A stretch of 64,000 nt of DNA, from positions 372,001 through 436,000 of the forward strand of contig OZ242309.1 in the NCBI GenBank assembly GCA_965208015.1, in the 5' to 3' direction. Position numbers and translations under genes: made by a program. Under the pieces are notes generated by a model. It worked only from the letters and a program-made list of their open reading frames with translations, made no database searches and was not told where the DNA came from. Source of the DNA: Bin87 sp965208015. GTDB taxonomy: Bacteria > Chloroflexota > Dehalococcoidia > Lucifugimonadales > UBA3495. Below, one piece after another: positions 35,028 through 44,095 of the stretch (its first letter is position 1; each line of letters starts with the position of its first letter).

Positions 35028-36674
35028 TCAGAAGGCGCGTCGGTGGGAATAGTTGATCTCCGCGTTGGTGATGAATTCGAGGAGAACCGCGTTTCCGTTT
35101 TCGTTTTGCTGGCGAGCACGCTGGAACGCCGGGATGATCTCGTTGGGATCGGTGACACGCTCGGCGTAGCCACCCATCGCCCGGCCCATGTCGGCGTAGT
35201 TGCCACCCAGGTCCCGGGTGCTGTAGAGCTCGTGGGAGCGCTGCATCGCGTTGGTTTCCACGGCCATGGTGGAGTTGTTGAGCACAACGGTGGTGATGGG
35301 CACGTTGCTGCGCACGGCGGTCTCGAAATCCAAGCCCACCATGCCGAAGGCGGCGTCGCCCATGAAGTTGACGCACATCTTGTCCGGGTCGGCCAACTTG
35401 GCTCCGATCACCAGGCCCAGGCCGGTGCCGAGACCGTGGGATTTTCCCCAGCCGAGGTAGGTGCGCGGGCCGCCGGACCGGTAGAACGGCGTGATCTGGT
35501 CCCGCGGGCTGCCGGAGTCGTGGGTGATGATGGCCTCGCTGGCGGGCACGGCTTTCTGGAAATCGGTGATAACTCGGTAGGGGTTAACCAGCGGACCGGA
35601 GTCGGTGGTTTTGTGCTCCCACTCGGCGAGCCACGCATCGCGCACAGACGCGATCTCGCCGGTGACCTCGGCGTTGTTGCGGCGGCTGTCGCCGACGATC
35701 TCGCGGCAAGCCTCGATCATCTGGCGCAGTGCGAGCTTGGCATCGCCGATGAGCGGGAACTGGACGTCGTAGTCCTTGTTCAGGTCGCGAGGGTCGTTGG
35801 TGTTCTGGATCAGCGTTTTGCCGGCGGGCAGGTTCATGGACATACCGTGCTTGGTAAAGCTGGAGCCGACGCCGAAGATGACGTCGGAGCGACGGACGAA
35901 ATGGTACACCGTGCCCGACATCACGCCGGAGCCGCTGCCCAGGGCGAGGGGGTGCTGCTCGGGGAACCCGCTCTTGCCCAGCAAGGTGCTCATCACCGGG
36001 ATGGACAGGAGCTCGGCGAGCTCGACCAGCTCATCGGTGGCCTCGGCGTACATCACGCCCTGGCCGGCGTGGATCACCGGGTAGGTGGCGGAGCACAGGG
36101 CGCGAGCGGCCGCTTCCACGTCATCTGGGTCGGCCTGGGACGCGGAGCGGCGGACATTGCCGCCCCAGTAGAAGGCTTCCTCCGACACCTCCTCCAGGGC
36201 CACGTCGGCGGGTATTTCGACCATGGACGGGCCGGGTCGTCCGGTGTACAGCGCGTTGACCGCGCGACGCATGACCTGGCTGGTGCTGCCGGACAGGTTC
36301 AACCGTTCGAGGTGCTTGGTGACGCTGGCGAAGCTTTCTATGGAGTCGAACATGGGGAAGACTTCCTGCCGCTCGCGGGGATGGCCGAGGGGCAGCAGGA
36401 GGATCGGCACCGAGTCCGAGAACGAAGTTGCCACGCCGGAGTAGGCGTTTTCGGCGCCGGGGCCGTACTGCATGGCGAAGACGCCGGGGGGTCGGCCGTT
36501 GGTGATGCGGCTGTAGCCGTCGGCGATGCCGACACCGACGCGCTCCTGGCGACAGATGATGGGTCGGATCCCAGCGGCAGCGCAGGCTTCGATCACGGGT
36601 GTGGTGGGGAAGCAGGACAGGTATTGGACACCCTCCCGCTTGAGAATTTCGGCAATGGCATCGATAGTTTGCAC
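35028..36674 (-). CDS. thiamine-diphosphate-dependent enzyme (acetolactate synthase-like)
   Basis: 548 residues with the three ThDP-enzyme domains. The cofactor-activating Glu44 is in CRQERVGVGIADGYSR; the central FAD/nucleotide-type domain has PVIHAGQGVMYAEATDELVELAELL; and the diphosphate-binding motif MGDAAFGMVGLDFETAVRSNVPITTVVLNN lies near residue 440. It starts at GTG with CGAGG upstream. The fold covers acetolactate synthase, oxalyl-CoA decarboxylase, benzoylformate decarboxylase and others. Divergent CaiB/BaiF genes bring oxalate-type CoA metabolism to mind, but I cannot assign the substrate. Confidence 0.88.
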   Translation of the reverse strand: MQTIDAIAEILKREGVQYLSCFPTTPVIEACAAAGIRPIICRQERVGVGIADGYSRITNGRPPGVFAMQYGPGAENAYSGVATSFSDSVPILLLPLGHPRERQEVFPMFDSIESFASVTKHLERLNLSGSTSQVMRRAVNALYTGRPGPSMVEIPADVALEEVSEEAFYWGGNVRRSASQADPDDVEAAARALCSATYPVIHAGQGVMYAEATDELVELAELLSIPVMSTLLGKSGFPEQHPLALGSGSGVMSGTVYHFVRRSDVIFGVGSSFTKHGMSMNLPAGKTLIQNTNDPRDLNKDYDVQFPLIGDAKLALRQMIEACREIVGDSRRNNAEVTGEIASVRDAWLAEWEHKTTDSGPLVNPYRVITDFQKAVPASEAIITHDSGSPRDQITPFYRSGGPRTYLGWGKSHGLGTGLGLVIGAKLADPDKMCVNFMGDAAFGMVGLDFETAVRSNVPITTVVLNNSTMAVETNAMQRSHELYSTRDLGGNYADMGRAMGGYAERVTDPNEIIPAFQRARQQNENGNAVLLEFITNAEINYSHRRAF

Positions 36675-36873
36675 GTTGTTACCTCGTTGGATGTTGACCG
36701 GCGGATACGATCCGCCTTGGGTTGTCACGGGCTGCGCAGAGTATAACATCGGCGTTCCCAGCGCCGGCGGTTCACGGCGTTGTCGGCCGGCGTCGCGTCG
36801 CGACGGCAGCGGTGATTGTGCGCCGTTGTGTATGGGGCTAGAATGGCTGCCGAACTCGTTGGGGGGACTGATT

Positions 36874-38070
36874 TTGAGCAGCGGAGCCCTGGCCGGCGTC
36901 AAGGTAGTTGATCTGACGCACCATATCGCCGGCCCCTACGCCACGAAGCTGTTGGCCGATTTCGGGGCCGACGTACTGAAGATCGAGCGGCCCGGCGGCG
37001 ACCCTGGGCGGCGACTGCCGCCGTTCTACCACGACGAGCCGGACGCCGAGAAAAGCCTGCCGTTTCTTTACCTGAACACCAACAAGCGCAGCATTACGCT
37101 GAATCTGAAGTCCGAGACCGGACGGTCGATCTTGATGGACCTGCTGGCGGATGCTGACGCGCTGGTGGAGAACTTCTCACCGCGGGTGATGCCGTCCCTG
37201 GGTATGGATGCGGACACGTTGCGGAAGCACAACCCAAATCTGGTAGTGGCGTCGGTTTCGAACTTCGGGCAAACCGGACCCTGGCGCGATTACCGGGCTA
37301 CCGAAATCGTCGAATACGCGCTGGGAGGGCTGATGTACATCTTCGGCGCGTACGACCGGGAGCCGCTCAAACACGCGCTGCATCAGGCCCAGTTCAAGGC
37401 CGGAACCAACTTGGCGTCGGCCACGCTGATGGCGCTGTACCACCAGCGTCTCACCGGCCAAGGGCAACGGGTGGATGTGTCGATACAGGAGAGCATCGCG
37501 TCGGCCTTGCGGGATGTGACCAATAACTACACCTACACCGGAGCGGTGAGACGGAGGCAGCCCAACCACACGGGTGACTTGACGCGGCTTCGTGCGGTGT
37601 CAGACGGTTACGTGCTGCCCAATCCCGGCATGGGCGCGACCCTGGACTGGAAGGTCTTGGTGGACTTCCTGGAAGCGCCGGAACTGGATGACGAGCGCTT
37701 CGACAACGCCTCGGCTCGGCTGGAGAACGCGGAGGCGCTGGGCGATATCCTGGACCAGATCTTCGCTACCAAGCAAAAGCAGGAGATCTTCTACGCGGCC
37801 CACCAGAAGCGTTTCATATATGGTGTCATCGACTCGCCCGAAGAAACGGTGGACAATCCGCAGATTCAGGCCCGGGGCTATTACGTGCCGCTGGAACATC
37901 CTGACCTGGGCGAGATCACGTTCCCGGGCGCTCCGTTCCTGATGTCCGGTTCGCCTTGGGAGGTTCGGGAGGCTGCGCCCCGGTTGGGCGAGCACAACGG
38001 CGAAGTGCTGGGAAACATGGGGTACAGCGCGCAGGAACTGGCCTGGCTGCGGGCTTCGGAGGTGATCTGA
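36874..38070 (+). CDS. CaiB/BaiF family III CoA-transferase-like protein lacking the catalytic Asp
   Basis: 398 residues: ALAGVKVVDLTHHIAGPYATKLLADFGADVLKIERPGGDPGR, then LYLNTNKRSITLNLKSETGR and NFSPRVMPSLG, the family III core. At the place of the catalytic Asp (Asp169 of formyl-CoA transferase, D175 in the next gene), this protein reads LHQAQFKAGTN, with Gln173. It is thus probably a non-catalytic partner. It starts at TTG with a GGGGGG ribosome site. One base separates its stop from the next CaiB gene, suggesting a heteromer. Confidence 0.88.
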   Translation: MSSGALAGVKVVDLTHHIAGPYATKLLADFGADVLKIERPGGDPGRRLPPFYHDEPDAEKSLPFLYLNTNKRSITLNLKSETGRSILMDLLADADALVENFSPRVMPSLGMDADTLRKHNPNLVVASVSNFGQTGPWRDYRATEIVEYALGGLMYIFGAYDREPLKHALHQAQFKAGTNLASATLMALYHQRLTGQGQRVDVSIQESIASALRDVTNNYTYTGAVRRRQPNHTGDLTRLRAVSDGYVLPNPGMGATLDWKVLVDFLEAPELDDERFDNASARLENAEALGDILDQIFATKQKQEIFYAAHQKRFIYGVIDSPEETVDNPQIQARGYYVPLEHPDLGEITFPGAPFLMSGSPWEVREAAPRLGEHNGEVLGNMGYSAQELAWLRASEVI

Positions 38071-38071
38071 C

Positions 38072-39424
38072 ATGGCCGGTCCGCTGGAAGGGGTCCGTAT
38101 CGTGGAGATGGGCCAACTCATCGCAATACCGTCGGCGATGAAGTGGATGGCCGACATGGGTGCGCAGGTGATACGACTGGAGTCGGTGCAGCGACTGGAA
38201 AGCTACCGCACCGATTCGCTGTACCACAACGACGTGGACGGAGAGTTCTGGAACCGGGGCGCCAACTTCTACGAGCAGAACCGCAACAAGTTGGGACTGA
38301 CGCTGGACCTGAGCCGGGACGAGGGTCGGGCCGTGCTGCGCGACCTGATCGCCGTCACTGACGTATTCGCCGAGAACTTCACCCCCAGGGTCATAAAGAA
38401 TTTCGGGCTGGAGTACGAGGATCTCCGAAAGATCCGGCCTGACATAATCATGGTGTCGTCCACCGGATACGGGTTCGACGGGCCTTGGGCCAATTTCGGC
38501 GCGACCGGGCCGGCGACGGAAGGCGCGGCAGGTTTAGCTTACATCACCGGGTATCGCGGCGACGGACCGGTGATGTCGGAGATACCTTTCACGGACTACA
38601 CGGCTGGCGAGCATACCGTGGCGGCCGTGATGCTGGCGCTGATGCACCGCCTCAATACCGGGCAGGGGCAATTCATAGACGTATCGCAAACGCAGACTTG
38701 CTCGGCGACGATTCCAGAGGCTCTCTTGGACTGGACGGCGAACGGCCGGATCCCGGAGCGAATCGGGAACGAGGACCCGGCGATGTCTCCGCACGGCTGC
38801 TACCCGTGCGCCGGTGACGACCGATGGATCGCCATCGCCGTGGACAGCGATGAGGCGTGGTCGGCTCTGTGCCGGGTGATAGGCCGGCCGGATTGGGCAG
38901 CGGACGCGCGGTACGCGGATGCGCTGAGCAGGATCCGGTATCGTGCCGAGCTTGACAAGATGCTCGGCTTCGAGACCCGGGGCCACGACAACCACGAGCT
39001 GATGGCGCGGCTGCAAGCCGAGGGCGTCGCGGCCGGCGCGGTGGTGGACAGTGAAGACCTGCTGTTCAACGAACACCTGAAAGAGCGGCGGTTCTACGAG
39101 GTAGTGGAGCACCACGAGGCAACAGGGATGCCACCGCTGCCCTACGCCGGCCGCCCGTGGAAGCTGTCCGACACACCGTCAGTCCCGCCCAGGCCAGCCC
39201 CGATTATGGGCCAGCACAACCGCCACATCCTGGCCGGACTGCTGGGCAGAACGGAGGATGATATTGCCGCGCTGGAAGGCGCGCAGATCATCGGATACGC
39301 GCCGCTGTCGCCGCGCGGAGTGCGTCGCCCATCCTTGGACGAGCAGGTGCGCCAGGGCCGGATGCAGCGATACGAGACCGATTACGCCGAGCGGGTGCGG
39401 GAGTGGTTTGGGATTGGGAAGTAA
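38072..39424 (+). CDS. CaiB/BaiF family III CoA-transferase, catalytic-type
   Basis: 450 residues: EGVRIVEMGQLIAIPSAMKWMADMGAQVIRLESVQRLES, NKLGLTLDLSRDEGR, NFTPRVIKNFGL, and the catalytic-type Asp175 in PFTDYTAGEHTVAAVMLALMHRLNTGQG. It transfers CoA between carboxylic acids through acyl-Asp anhydride chemistry; donor and acceptor are unknown. It is translated 1 bp after the Asp-less paralogue. Its C-terminal tail (about 400-450) is longer than in formyl-CoA transferase. Confidence 0.93.
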   Translation: MAGPLEGVRIVEMGQLIAIPSAMKWMADMGAQVIRLESVQRLESYRTDSLYHNDVDGEFWNRGANFYEQNRNKLGLTLDLSRDEGRAVLRDLIAVTDVFAENFTPRVIKNFGLEYEDLRKIRPDIIMVSSTGYGFDGPWANFGATGPATEGAAGLAYITGYRGDGPVMSEIPFTDYTAGEHTVAAVMLALMHRLNTGQGQFIDVSQTQTCSATIPEALLDWTANGRIPERIGNEDPAMSPHGCYPCAGDDRWIAIAVDSDEAWSALCRVIGRPDWAADARYADALSRIRYRAELDKMLGFETRGHDNHELMARLQAEGVAAGAVVDSEDLLFNEHLKERRFYEVVEHHEATGMPPLPYAGRPWKLSDTPSVPPRPAPIMGQHNRHILAGLLGRTEDDIAALEGAQIIGYAPLSPRGVRRPSLDEQVRQGRMQRYETDYAERVREWFGIGK

Positions 39425-39465
39425 CGGAGCGCGGCATGGCTACTGACGGTCATCAACTCACTCAA

Positions 39466-39474
39466 TGCTACAAT
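39466..39474 (+). promoter_or_regulatory. candidate extended -10 promoter for the small membrane protein pair
   Basis: TGC-TACAAT (39466-39474) is an extended -10 element. No good -35 is seen 17 bp upstream. It lies 47 bp before the first small membrane gene. Confidence 0.35.
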
Positions 39475-39520
39475 AGTTTTGGCGTCGCTTGGCGCTACTT
39501 GAAACAGGGGGCATCGTTTC

Positions 39521-39733
39521 ATGCGTTGGGAAAATGTTCTTCGCGCCTGTAAGGCCTTCTTTATGCTGTCGGTTGCCGCCCTCAGCGTCGGTTTCGTCCT
39601 GATCATGCTAGTCATTTTCGGTGGCCCCGCTTGGCTGAATTCATCGGCGGTCACCGAGACGGTCGGGGCGAGTTTGATGGCCGGCGGCGGTATCGGCGGC
39701 GGGATTTCGGTACTTTTCCTGAGGCTTAGTTAG
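39521..39733 (+). CDS. small two-helix membrane protein, unknown function
   Basis: 70 residues with two hydrophobic helices (about 12-34 and 46-67) joined by a short loop, PAWLNSSAVTET, and almost no soluble part. A purine-rich stretch, ACAGGGGG, lies 9 nt upstream. Codon use is less GC-biased than in the flanking genes. It shares the two-helix layout, and an AALSV block in helix 1, with the gene 12 bp downstream. No family is recognised. Confidence 0.6.
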   Translation: MRWENVLRACKAFFMLSVAALSVGFVLIMLVIFGGPAWLNSSAVTETVGASLMAGGGIGGGISVLFLRLS

Positions 39734-39745
39734 AAGGAGTACACA

Positions 39746-39973
39746 ATGAGAAGAGTGGTTAGATTAATCGGCCTTACCGTATCGTTTGGATTCGTCATCA
39801 GTATAGCAGCCCTATCTGTCCTGTTCGCGACCGGATTGATAAATTACGATGGCAATGTGGTTTGGGTTGATTTCTTCAAGAACGTCGGTTACAGCATCTT
39901 TGCCGGCATTATCGTGGTTGCGATAATCGAATTGTACAAAAACATTGAGAACACCGCGAAAAGCGATAACTAG
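39746..39973 (+). CDS. small two-helix membrane protein, unknown function
   Basis: 75 residues with two hydrophobic helices (about 7-28 and 46-66) and a charged C-terminal tail, NIENTAKSDN. AGAAGGAG gives a good ribosome site. It is lower in GC than neighbouring genes and follows the preceding 70-residue protein by 12 bp, so the two are probably co-expressed and may form a hetero-oligomer. No known holin, toxin or transporter signature is evident. Confidence 0.65.
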   Translation: MRRVVRLIGLTVSFGFVISIAALSVLFATGLINYDGNVVWVDFFKNVGYSIFAGIIVVAIIELYKNIENTAKSDN

Positions 39974-39985
39974 CAGCACGAATCA

Positions 39986-40011
39986 GCGCCCTGGGAACAA
40001 CCCCGGGGCGC
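39986..40011. terminator. hairpin between the small membrane genes and leuD
   Basis: A 10-bp GC-rich stem (39986-39995 with 40002-40011, one G-T pair) lies between convergent stops. The T tracts are weak on both sides. Confidence 0.5.
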
Positions 40012-40036
40012 CATTGATTTGCGCGTTTTGAAAAGG

Positions 40037-40627
40037 TCAGCCCTGGCGCGCCTCGAAGGCGGCGATGGCGTCCTCGTGCTGGAGGGTGAGGCCGATGTCG
40101 TCCAGCCCGTTCAGCAGGCAATAGCGGCGGAAGTCGTCCACCTCGAAGTCGATGACGATTTCTTCGTCGGCATCGCGAACCTGCTTCGCTTCAAGGTCGA
40201 CGGTGATCTGGAACCCCGGGTCTGCCGTGGCCTTGTCCATGATGCGGCGGACGTCGGCCTCGGGCAGTATGAGGGGCAGCAGGCCGTTCTTGAAGCAGTT
40301 GTTGAAGAAGATGTCGGCGAAGCTGGGGGCGATGATGCACCGGATGCCGAAGTCCTCCAACGCCCAAGGGGCGTGCTCGCGGGAGGAGCCGCATCCGAAA
40401 TTCGGGCCGGACACCAGGATCTTTGAACTGCGATAGGGGCCTTGATTTAGAATGAAATCGGGGTTTTCGGACCCATCCTCGTTGTAGCGATAACGGTCGA
40501 AAAGGTTCGGTCCAAAGCCCGTGCGCTCGATGCTCTTCAGGTACACGGCGGGGATGATCATGTCAGTGTCGACGTTGACGGCGTCAAGAGGGGCGACGAC
40601 ACCTTCCAGTTGTACGAAGGGTTCCAT
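40037..40627 (-). CDS. leuD: 3-isopropylmalate dehydratase small subunit
   Basis: 196-residue swivel subunit of isopropylmalate isomerase (leucine biosynthesis). Motifs are VNVDTDMIIPAVYLKSIER, the substrate loop GPNFGCGSSREHAPWAL and SFADIFFNNCFKNGLLP. The ATG at 40627 follows AGAGGT. leuC lies upstream on the same strand, with a palindromic hairpin in the gap. No leuA or leuB is visible in the window. Confidence 0.97.
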   Translation of the reverse strand: MEPFVQLEGVVAPLDAVNVDTDMIIPAVYLKSIERTGFGPNLFDRYRYNEDGSENPDFILNQGPYRSSKILVSGPNFGCGSSREHAPWALEDFGIRCIIAPSFADIFFNNCFKNGLLPLILPEADVRRIMDKATADPGFQITVDLEAKQVRDADEEIVIDFEVDDFRRYCLLNGLDDIGLTLQHEDAIAAFEARQG

Positions 40628-40653
40628 TTGATCTACCTCTGTTCGGGAAATCA

Positions 40654-40676
40654 CCCTCTCCCGTCAAGGGAGAGGG
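40654..40676. repeat. palindromic hairpin repeat in the leuC-leuD gap
   Basis: CCCTCTCCC-GTCAA-GGGAGAGGG, a perfect 9-bp inverted repeat with a 5-nt loop, lies between leuC and leuD. No T run follows on either strand, so it is not a normal terminator. It resembles intergenic palindromes that recur in many bacterial genomes and may stabilise or separate the two transcripts. Confidence 0.65.
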
Positions 40677-40692
40677 GATGAGCTGACGTTGC

Positions 40693-42096
40693 CTAGAAAT
40701 CGCGGACGTCGACGAAGTGGCCGGCGATGGCGGCGGCAGCGGCCATCTCGGGACTCACCAGGTGCGTGCGTCCGCCCTTGCCCTGGCGTCCCTCGAAGTT
40801 GCGGTTGGAGGTGGAGGCGCAGCGCTGGCCCGGGTCCAGGATGTCGGGGTTCATGCCCAGGCACATGGAGCAGCCGGCGACGCGCCAGTCGAAGCCGGCG
40901 TCCTTGAACACCTGGTCCAGGCCCTCGGCTTCGGCCTCGGCTTTGACGCGGGCGGAACCGGGGACCACCATGGCGTAAACGTCGGAGCTTACCTGGCGGC
41001 CGCGAATGACGTTGGCGGCGGCGCGCAGGTCGTCGATGCGGGCGTTGGTGCAGGCGCCGAGGAACACGCGGTCGATGCGGATGTCCTCGATGCGCTGGTT
41101 GGGCTCCAGGCCCATGTACTCCAGGGCGCGCTCGGCGGCTTCACGCTCGGCGGTGGTCTCGAAGGAGGCAGGATCCGGCACCCGGTCGGTTACGGGAACC
41201 ACCATATCCGGCTTGGTGCCCCAGGTGACGAAGGGGGCGAGATCGCTGGCGTTGATGACGACGGTGCGGTCGTAGGCGGCGCCAGAGTCGGTGGCCAGGC
41301 TGCGCCATTCCTCGATCCTGGCTTCGAGTTCCGCGCCTTTGGGGGCGTAGGGGCGGGTGCGGACGTAGTCGAAGGTGGTGTCGTCGGGGGCGATCATGCC
41401 GGCGCGGGCGCCGCCCTCGATGCTCATGTTGCACACGGTCATGCGGCCGTCCATGGACAGGCCGCGGATGGCCTCGCCCGTGTATTCGATGACGTGGCCG
41501 GTGCCGCCGTTGACGCCCATGTGGCCTATGATGCCCAGGATCACGTCCTTGGCGGCGACGCCGTTGGGCAGTTGGCCGTCGACACGGACCTCCATGGTGC
41601 GAGGTTTGAACTGGCGCAGGGTTTGGGTGGCGAGGACGTGCTCGACCTCCGAGGTGCCGATGCCCACGGCGAAGCAACCCAGGGCGCCGTGGGTCGAAGT
41701 GTGGCTGTCGCCGCACACGACGGTCTTGCCGGGGAGGGTGTAGCCTAGGTCGGGACCGATGACGTGGACGATGCCCTGGTTCTCGCTGAATCGGTCGTAA
41801 TAGAAGGGCAGCTCGAACTCGGCCGCGTTACGGTCCAATGCGTCCAGCTGCGCCTTGGAGATCTGGTCTTCGATAGGTCGGGTGAGTTCCCAGGTAGGCG
41901 TGTTGTGGTCTGCGGTGGCCACGGTGAGGTCCGGTCGCCGGACCTTGCGGCCAGCCATGCGGAGGCCGTCGAAGGCCTGCGGCGAGGTGACTTCATGCAC
42001 CAGGTGCAGGTCAATGTAGATGAGGGATGGTTGCCCCGGCTCTTCGTGAACCACGTGGGCGTCCCAGATTTTTTCGAACATAGTGCGGGCGGCCAA
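40693..42096 (-). CDS. leuC: 3-isopropylmalate dehydratase large subunit
   Basis: 467-residue aconitase-family catalytic subunit with a [4Fe-4S] cluster. It has VCGDSHTSTHGALGCFAVGIGTSEVEHVLATQTL, GACTNARIDDLRAA with the first cluster Cys, and GCSMCLGMNPD with the other two. TTG at 42096 is the likely start because AGGAGG lies 8 nt upstream; an ATG at 42081 is an alternative. It forms the heterodimer with LeuD. Confidence 0.97.
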   Translation of the reverse strand: MAARTMFEKIWDAHVVHEEPGQPSLIYIDLHLVHEVTSPQAFDGLRMAGRKVRRPDLTVATADHNTPTWELTRPIEDQISKAQLDALDRNAAEFELPFYYDRFSENQGIVHVIGPDLGYTLPGKTVVCGDSHTSTHGALGCFAVGIGTSEVEHVLATQTLRQFKPRTMEVRVDGQLPNGVAAKDVILGIIGHMGVNGGTGHVIEYTGEAIRGLSMDGRMTVCNMSIEGGARAGMIAPDDTTFDYVRTRPYAPKGAELEARIEEWRSLATDSGAAYDRTVVINASDLAPFVTWGTKPDMVVPVTDRVPDPASFETTAEREAAERALEYMGLEPNQRIEDIRIDRVFLGACTNARIDDLRAAANVIRGRQVSSDVYAMVVPGSARVKAEAEAEGLDQVFKDAGFDWRVAGCSMCLGMNPDILDPGQRCASTSNRNFEGRQGKGGRTHLVSPEMAAAAAIAGHFVDVRDF

Positions 42097-42187
42097 TTCA
42101 GTTCCTCCTCGGGCCGGCGCAGATTGAAGGCGGGCCGGCAGCGGTCACGATACAGCCCAAGATTATAGCATCGAGATGCGCAGGACC

Positions 42188-43894
42188 TCAGTGCTCACCC
42201 CGAAACTCGGTCATCATCAGTTCCACGATATCCTCTCGGGTAACGGCACCAATGAATTTTTCGCTATCACGATCCACCACCGGGATCGTGGAAAGGGACG
42301 TCTCGGTCATCCGCTGGAGAACGTCTTCAACGTGTTCCTCGGGCCAGGCCACCGGGGTCTTGCGACGCACGATGTCCTTGAGTGACGTTTGGGACCATGT
42401 GGATTTCGGCAGATATCTGAAGTTGGACAATGAGACCACGCCCACCAGAGCGCCTTTCTCAACCACGACGTAATCGTGTTGGTTCGGCATCGTCCAACGA
42501 TCCGTGAAATCGCGCACCGACACGGATGGGTCCGGATGGCGACGGCTGCGATCCAGGATGTCGTTGACGGTGATGTTGTCGAGGGCGAAATGGACGATGC
42601 CGTGGGGGATGTCGGTGAGCGATTCGGGAAGATCTGACCGACGGCTGGCGCGACTGACTGCGAAACTGATGACGGGTGGCATCAGGAGAATGTAGCCGAA
42701 CATCACGAGCACCAGGAAGGAGAACACCACCTCGTTGATGACGCCCGAATGCCAAAGGACCAATAGCAAGGCGATCTCGGCGACGCCCTTGCCCATCAGT
42801 CCCGATGCCACGGCGTAGGGGACCGTCAGTCGGGAAACGTAGGCGCCGATGAACGCGCCAACGAAGTTACCGAACAATGGAATCAGCGCTAGGGCGACCA
42901 TGGTCCAGACCGGCAGAGTGATGAAGGAGAAGCTGAACTGCAGGCCAGCGGACGCGAAGAACAGGGGCACAAACAGCCCCTCAGCCACGCTGCGCAAGCC
43001 CGGTGTGATTTCCCGCCGGACCTGGTACGGCAGACCAGAAAGGGAGGCGCCGAACAGCAGTGCGCCCAGTGACCCATGGAGTCCCATGACCTCGGCCCCC
43101 CAGACGATGAGGAACAGGAACCCCAGGAGGAGGCCCAGAGAGAGTTGCGGCACCTGTATAACCCGCTGCAACAGCGCGACCACGGGCGGGAGGACCCGTG
43201 ACGACAGGATCCATGACACCACGGCGAAACCGGCGACCTTGCCCAGCAGGATCAGGATACCGACGGGTGACACCTCATGGACGTGTTCGCCGATGCTGAA
43301 TCCGATTATCAAGAGGACGATCAGCTCCGAAATGACCACGACGGTGAAGATCTGCATTCCCACGGGTTCTTTGAGTCGACCGTCGTCGACCAGCACCTTG
43401 GCCACGATGCCGAGGCTGGTCATGGAGAGGATGCCGGCCAGCGCCAAGGCTTCGGTGAAGGCGAGTCGAAGGCCGAAATCGAAAACCAGGTCGGTGGTCA
43501 CCAGCATGGAGATGCCCATCGAGAGGATCACGGACAGGACAGCAGCGAGGAAATAGTGCCCTCTCAGGCTCGCCATGAAACTGGATATGTCGACTTCGTC
43601 CAGTCCGATGAGGAAGAAAAATATGAAGATCCCCAAGGTCAGCAAGAGTTCAATGTGCAGCGTGGAGTCAACGGACCAAACTCCGGTCAAATCCATGACC
43701 GGGCCCAGGATGATGCCGGCAGCGGCATAAGCGACGATAGCGTTCAGGCGCAGGCGGCGGAAGACACCTTCGAACAATTTGGCGGTAATGATCAGCGCGC
43801 CGAGGGCCAACAATGATTGTCGGAGTTCGATGGCACTTCCGGCGACACTGAACAATTCTGTGATTCCGAGAAACGGCAAATGTTCGACAAGCAT
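42188..43894 (-). CDS. CPA2-family cation/proton antiporter (Kef-type) with C-terminal CBS pair
   Basis: 568 residues. About 12 transmembrane helices occupy residues 25-415, with the family pattern LFEGVFRRLRLNAIVAYAAAGIILGPV, FFFLIGLDEVDISS and LAFTEALALAGILSMTSLGIVAKVL. Two CBS domains follow (about 445-565, VNDILDRSRRHPDPSV and LKDIVRRKTPVAWPEEHVEDVLQRM). The CBS pair suggests gating by an adenine nucleotide instead of the usual KTN domain. Likely exchanges K+ or Na+ for H+. Divergent from the M1 aminopeptidase across 201 bp. Confidence 0.92.
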   Translation of the reverse strand: MLVEHLPFLGITELFSVAGSAIELRQSLLALGALIITAKLFEGVFRRLRLNAIVAYAAAGIILGPVMDLTGVWSVDSTLHIELLLTLGIFIFFFLIGLDEVDISSFMASLRGHYFLAAVLSVILSMGISMLVTTDLVFDFGLRLAFTEALALAGILSMTSLGIVAKVLVDDGRLKEPVGMQIFTVVVISELIVLLIIGFSIGEHVHEVSPVGILILLGKVAGFAVVSWILSSRVLPPVVALLQRVIQVPQLSLGLLLGFLFLIVWGAEVMGLHGSLGALLFGASLSGLPYQVRREITPGLRSVAEGLFVPLFFASAGLQFSFSFITLPVWTMVALALIPLFGNFVGAFIGAYVSRLTVPYAVASGLMGKGVAEIALLLVLWHSGVINEVVFSFLVLVMFGYILLMPPVISFAVSRASRRSDLPESLTDIPHGIVHFALDNITVNDILDRSRRHPDPSVSVRDFTDRWTMPNQHDYVVVEKGALVGVVSLSNFRYLPKSTWSQTSLKDIVRRKTPVAWPEEHVEDVLQRMTETSLSTIPVVDRDSEKFIGAVTREDIVELMMTEFRGEH

Positions 43895-44095
43895 ATTGGT
43901 TGTCTCCGAGAGAGGGATTAAGGGATCTCGAAGCGTGCCGAGGAGACAGTATTTATATGTTCAGGAAACTTGCGCTAGATGATCAGCCATTCGATCGCCC
44001 ATTATTTCGCAATTCGGGCAGTCGTACAAGCGGTCGGTTACCCTGTGATAAACTTGGCGCGTCCCATTTTGAACTCAAACCACGGAGGAAATCCG

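Noticed and set aside
40717..41748. 343-residue plus-strand frame opposite leuC
   Set aside because: Gly/Ala/Val-rich low-complexity translation typical of an antisense shadow of a GC-rich gene; leuC is certain on the other strand.
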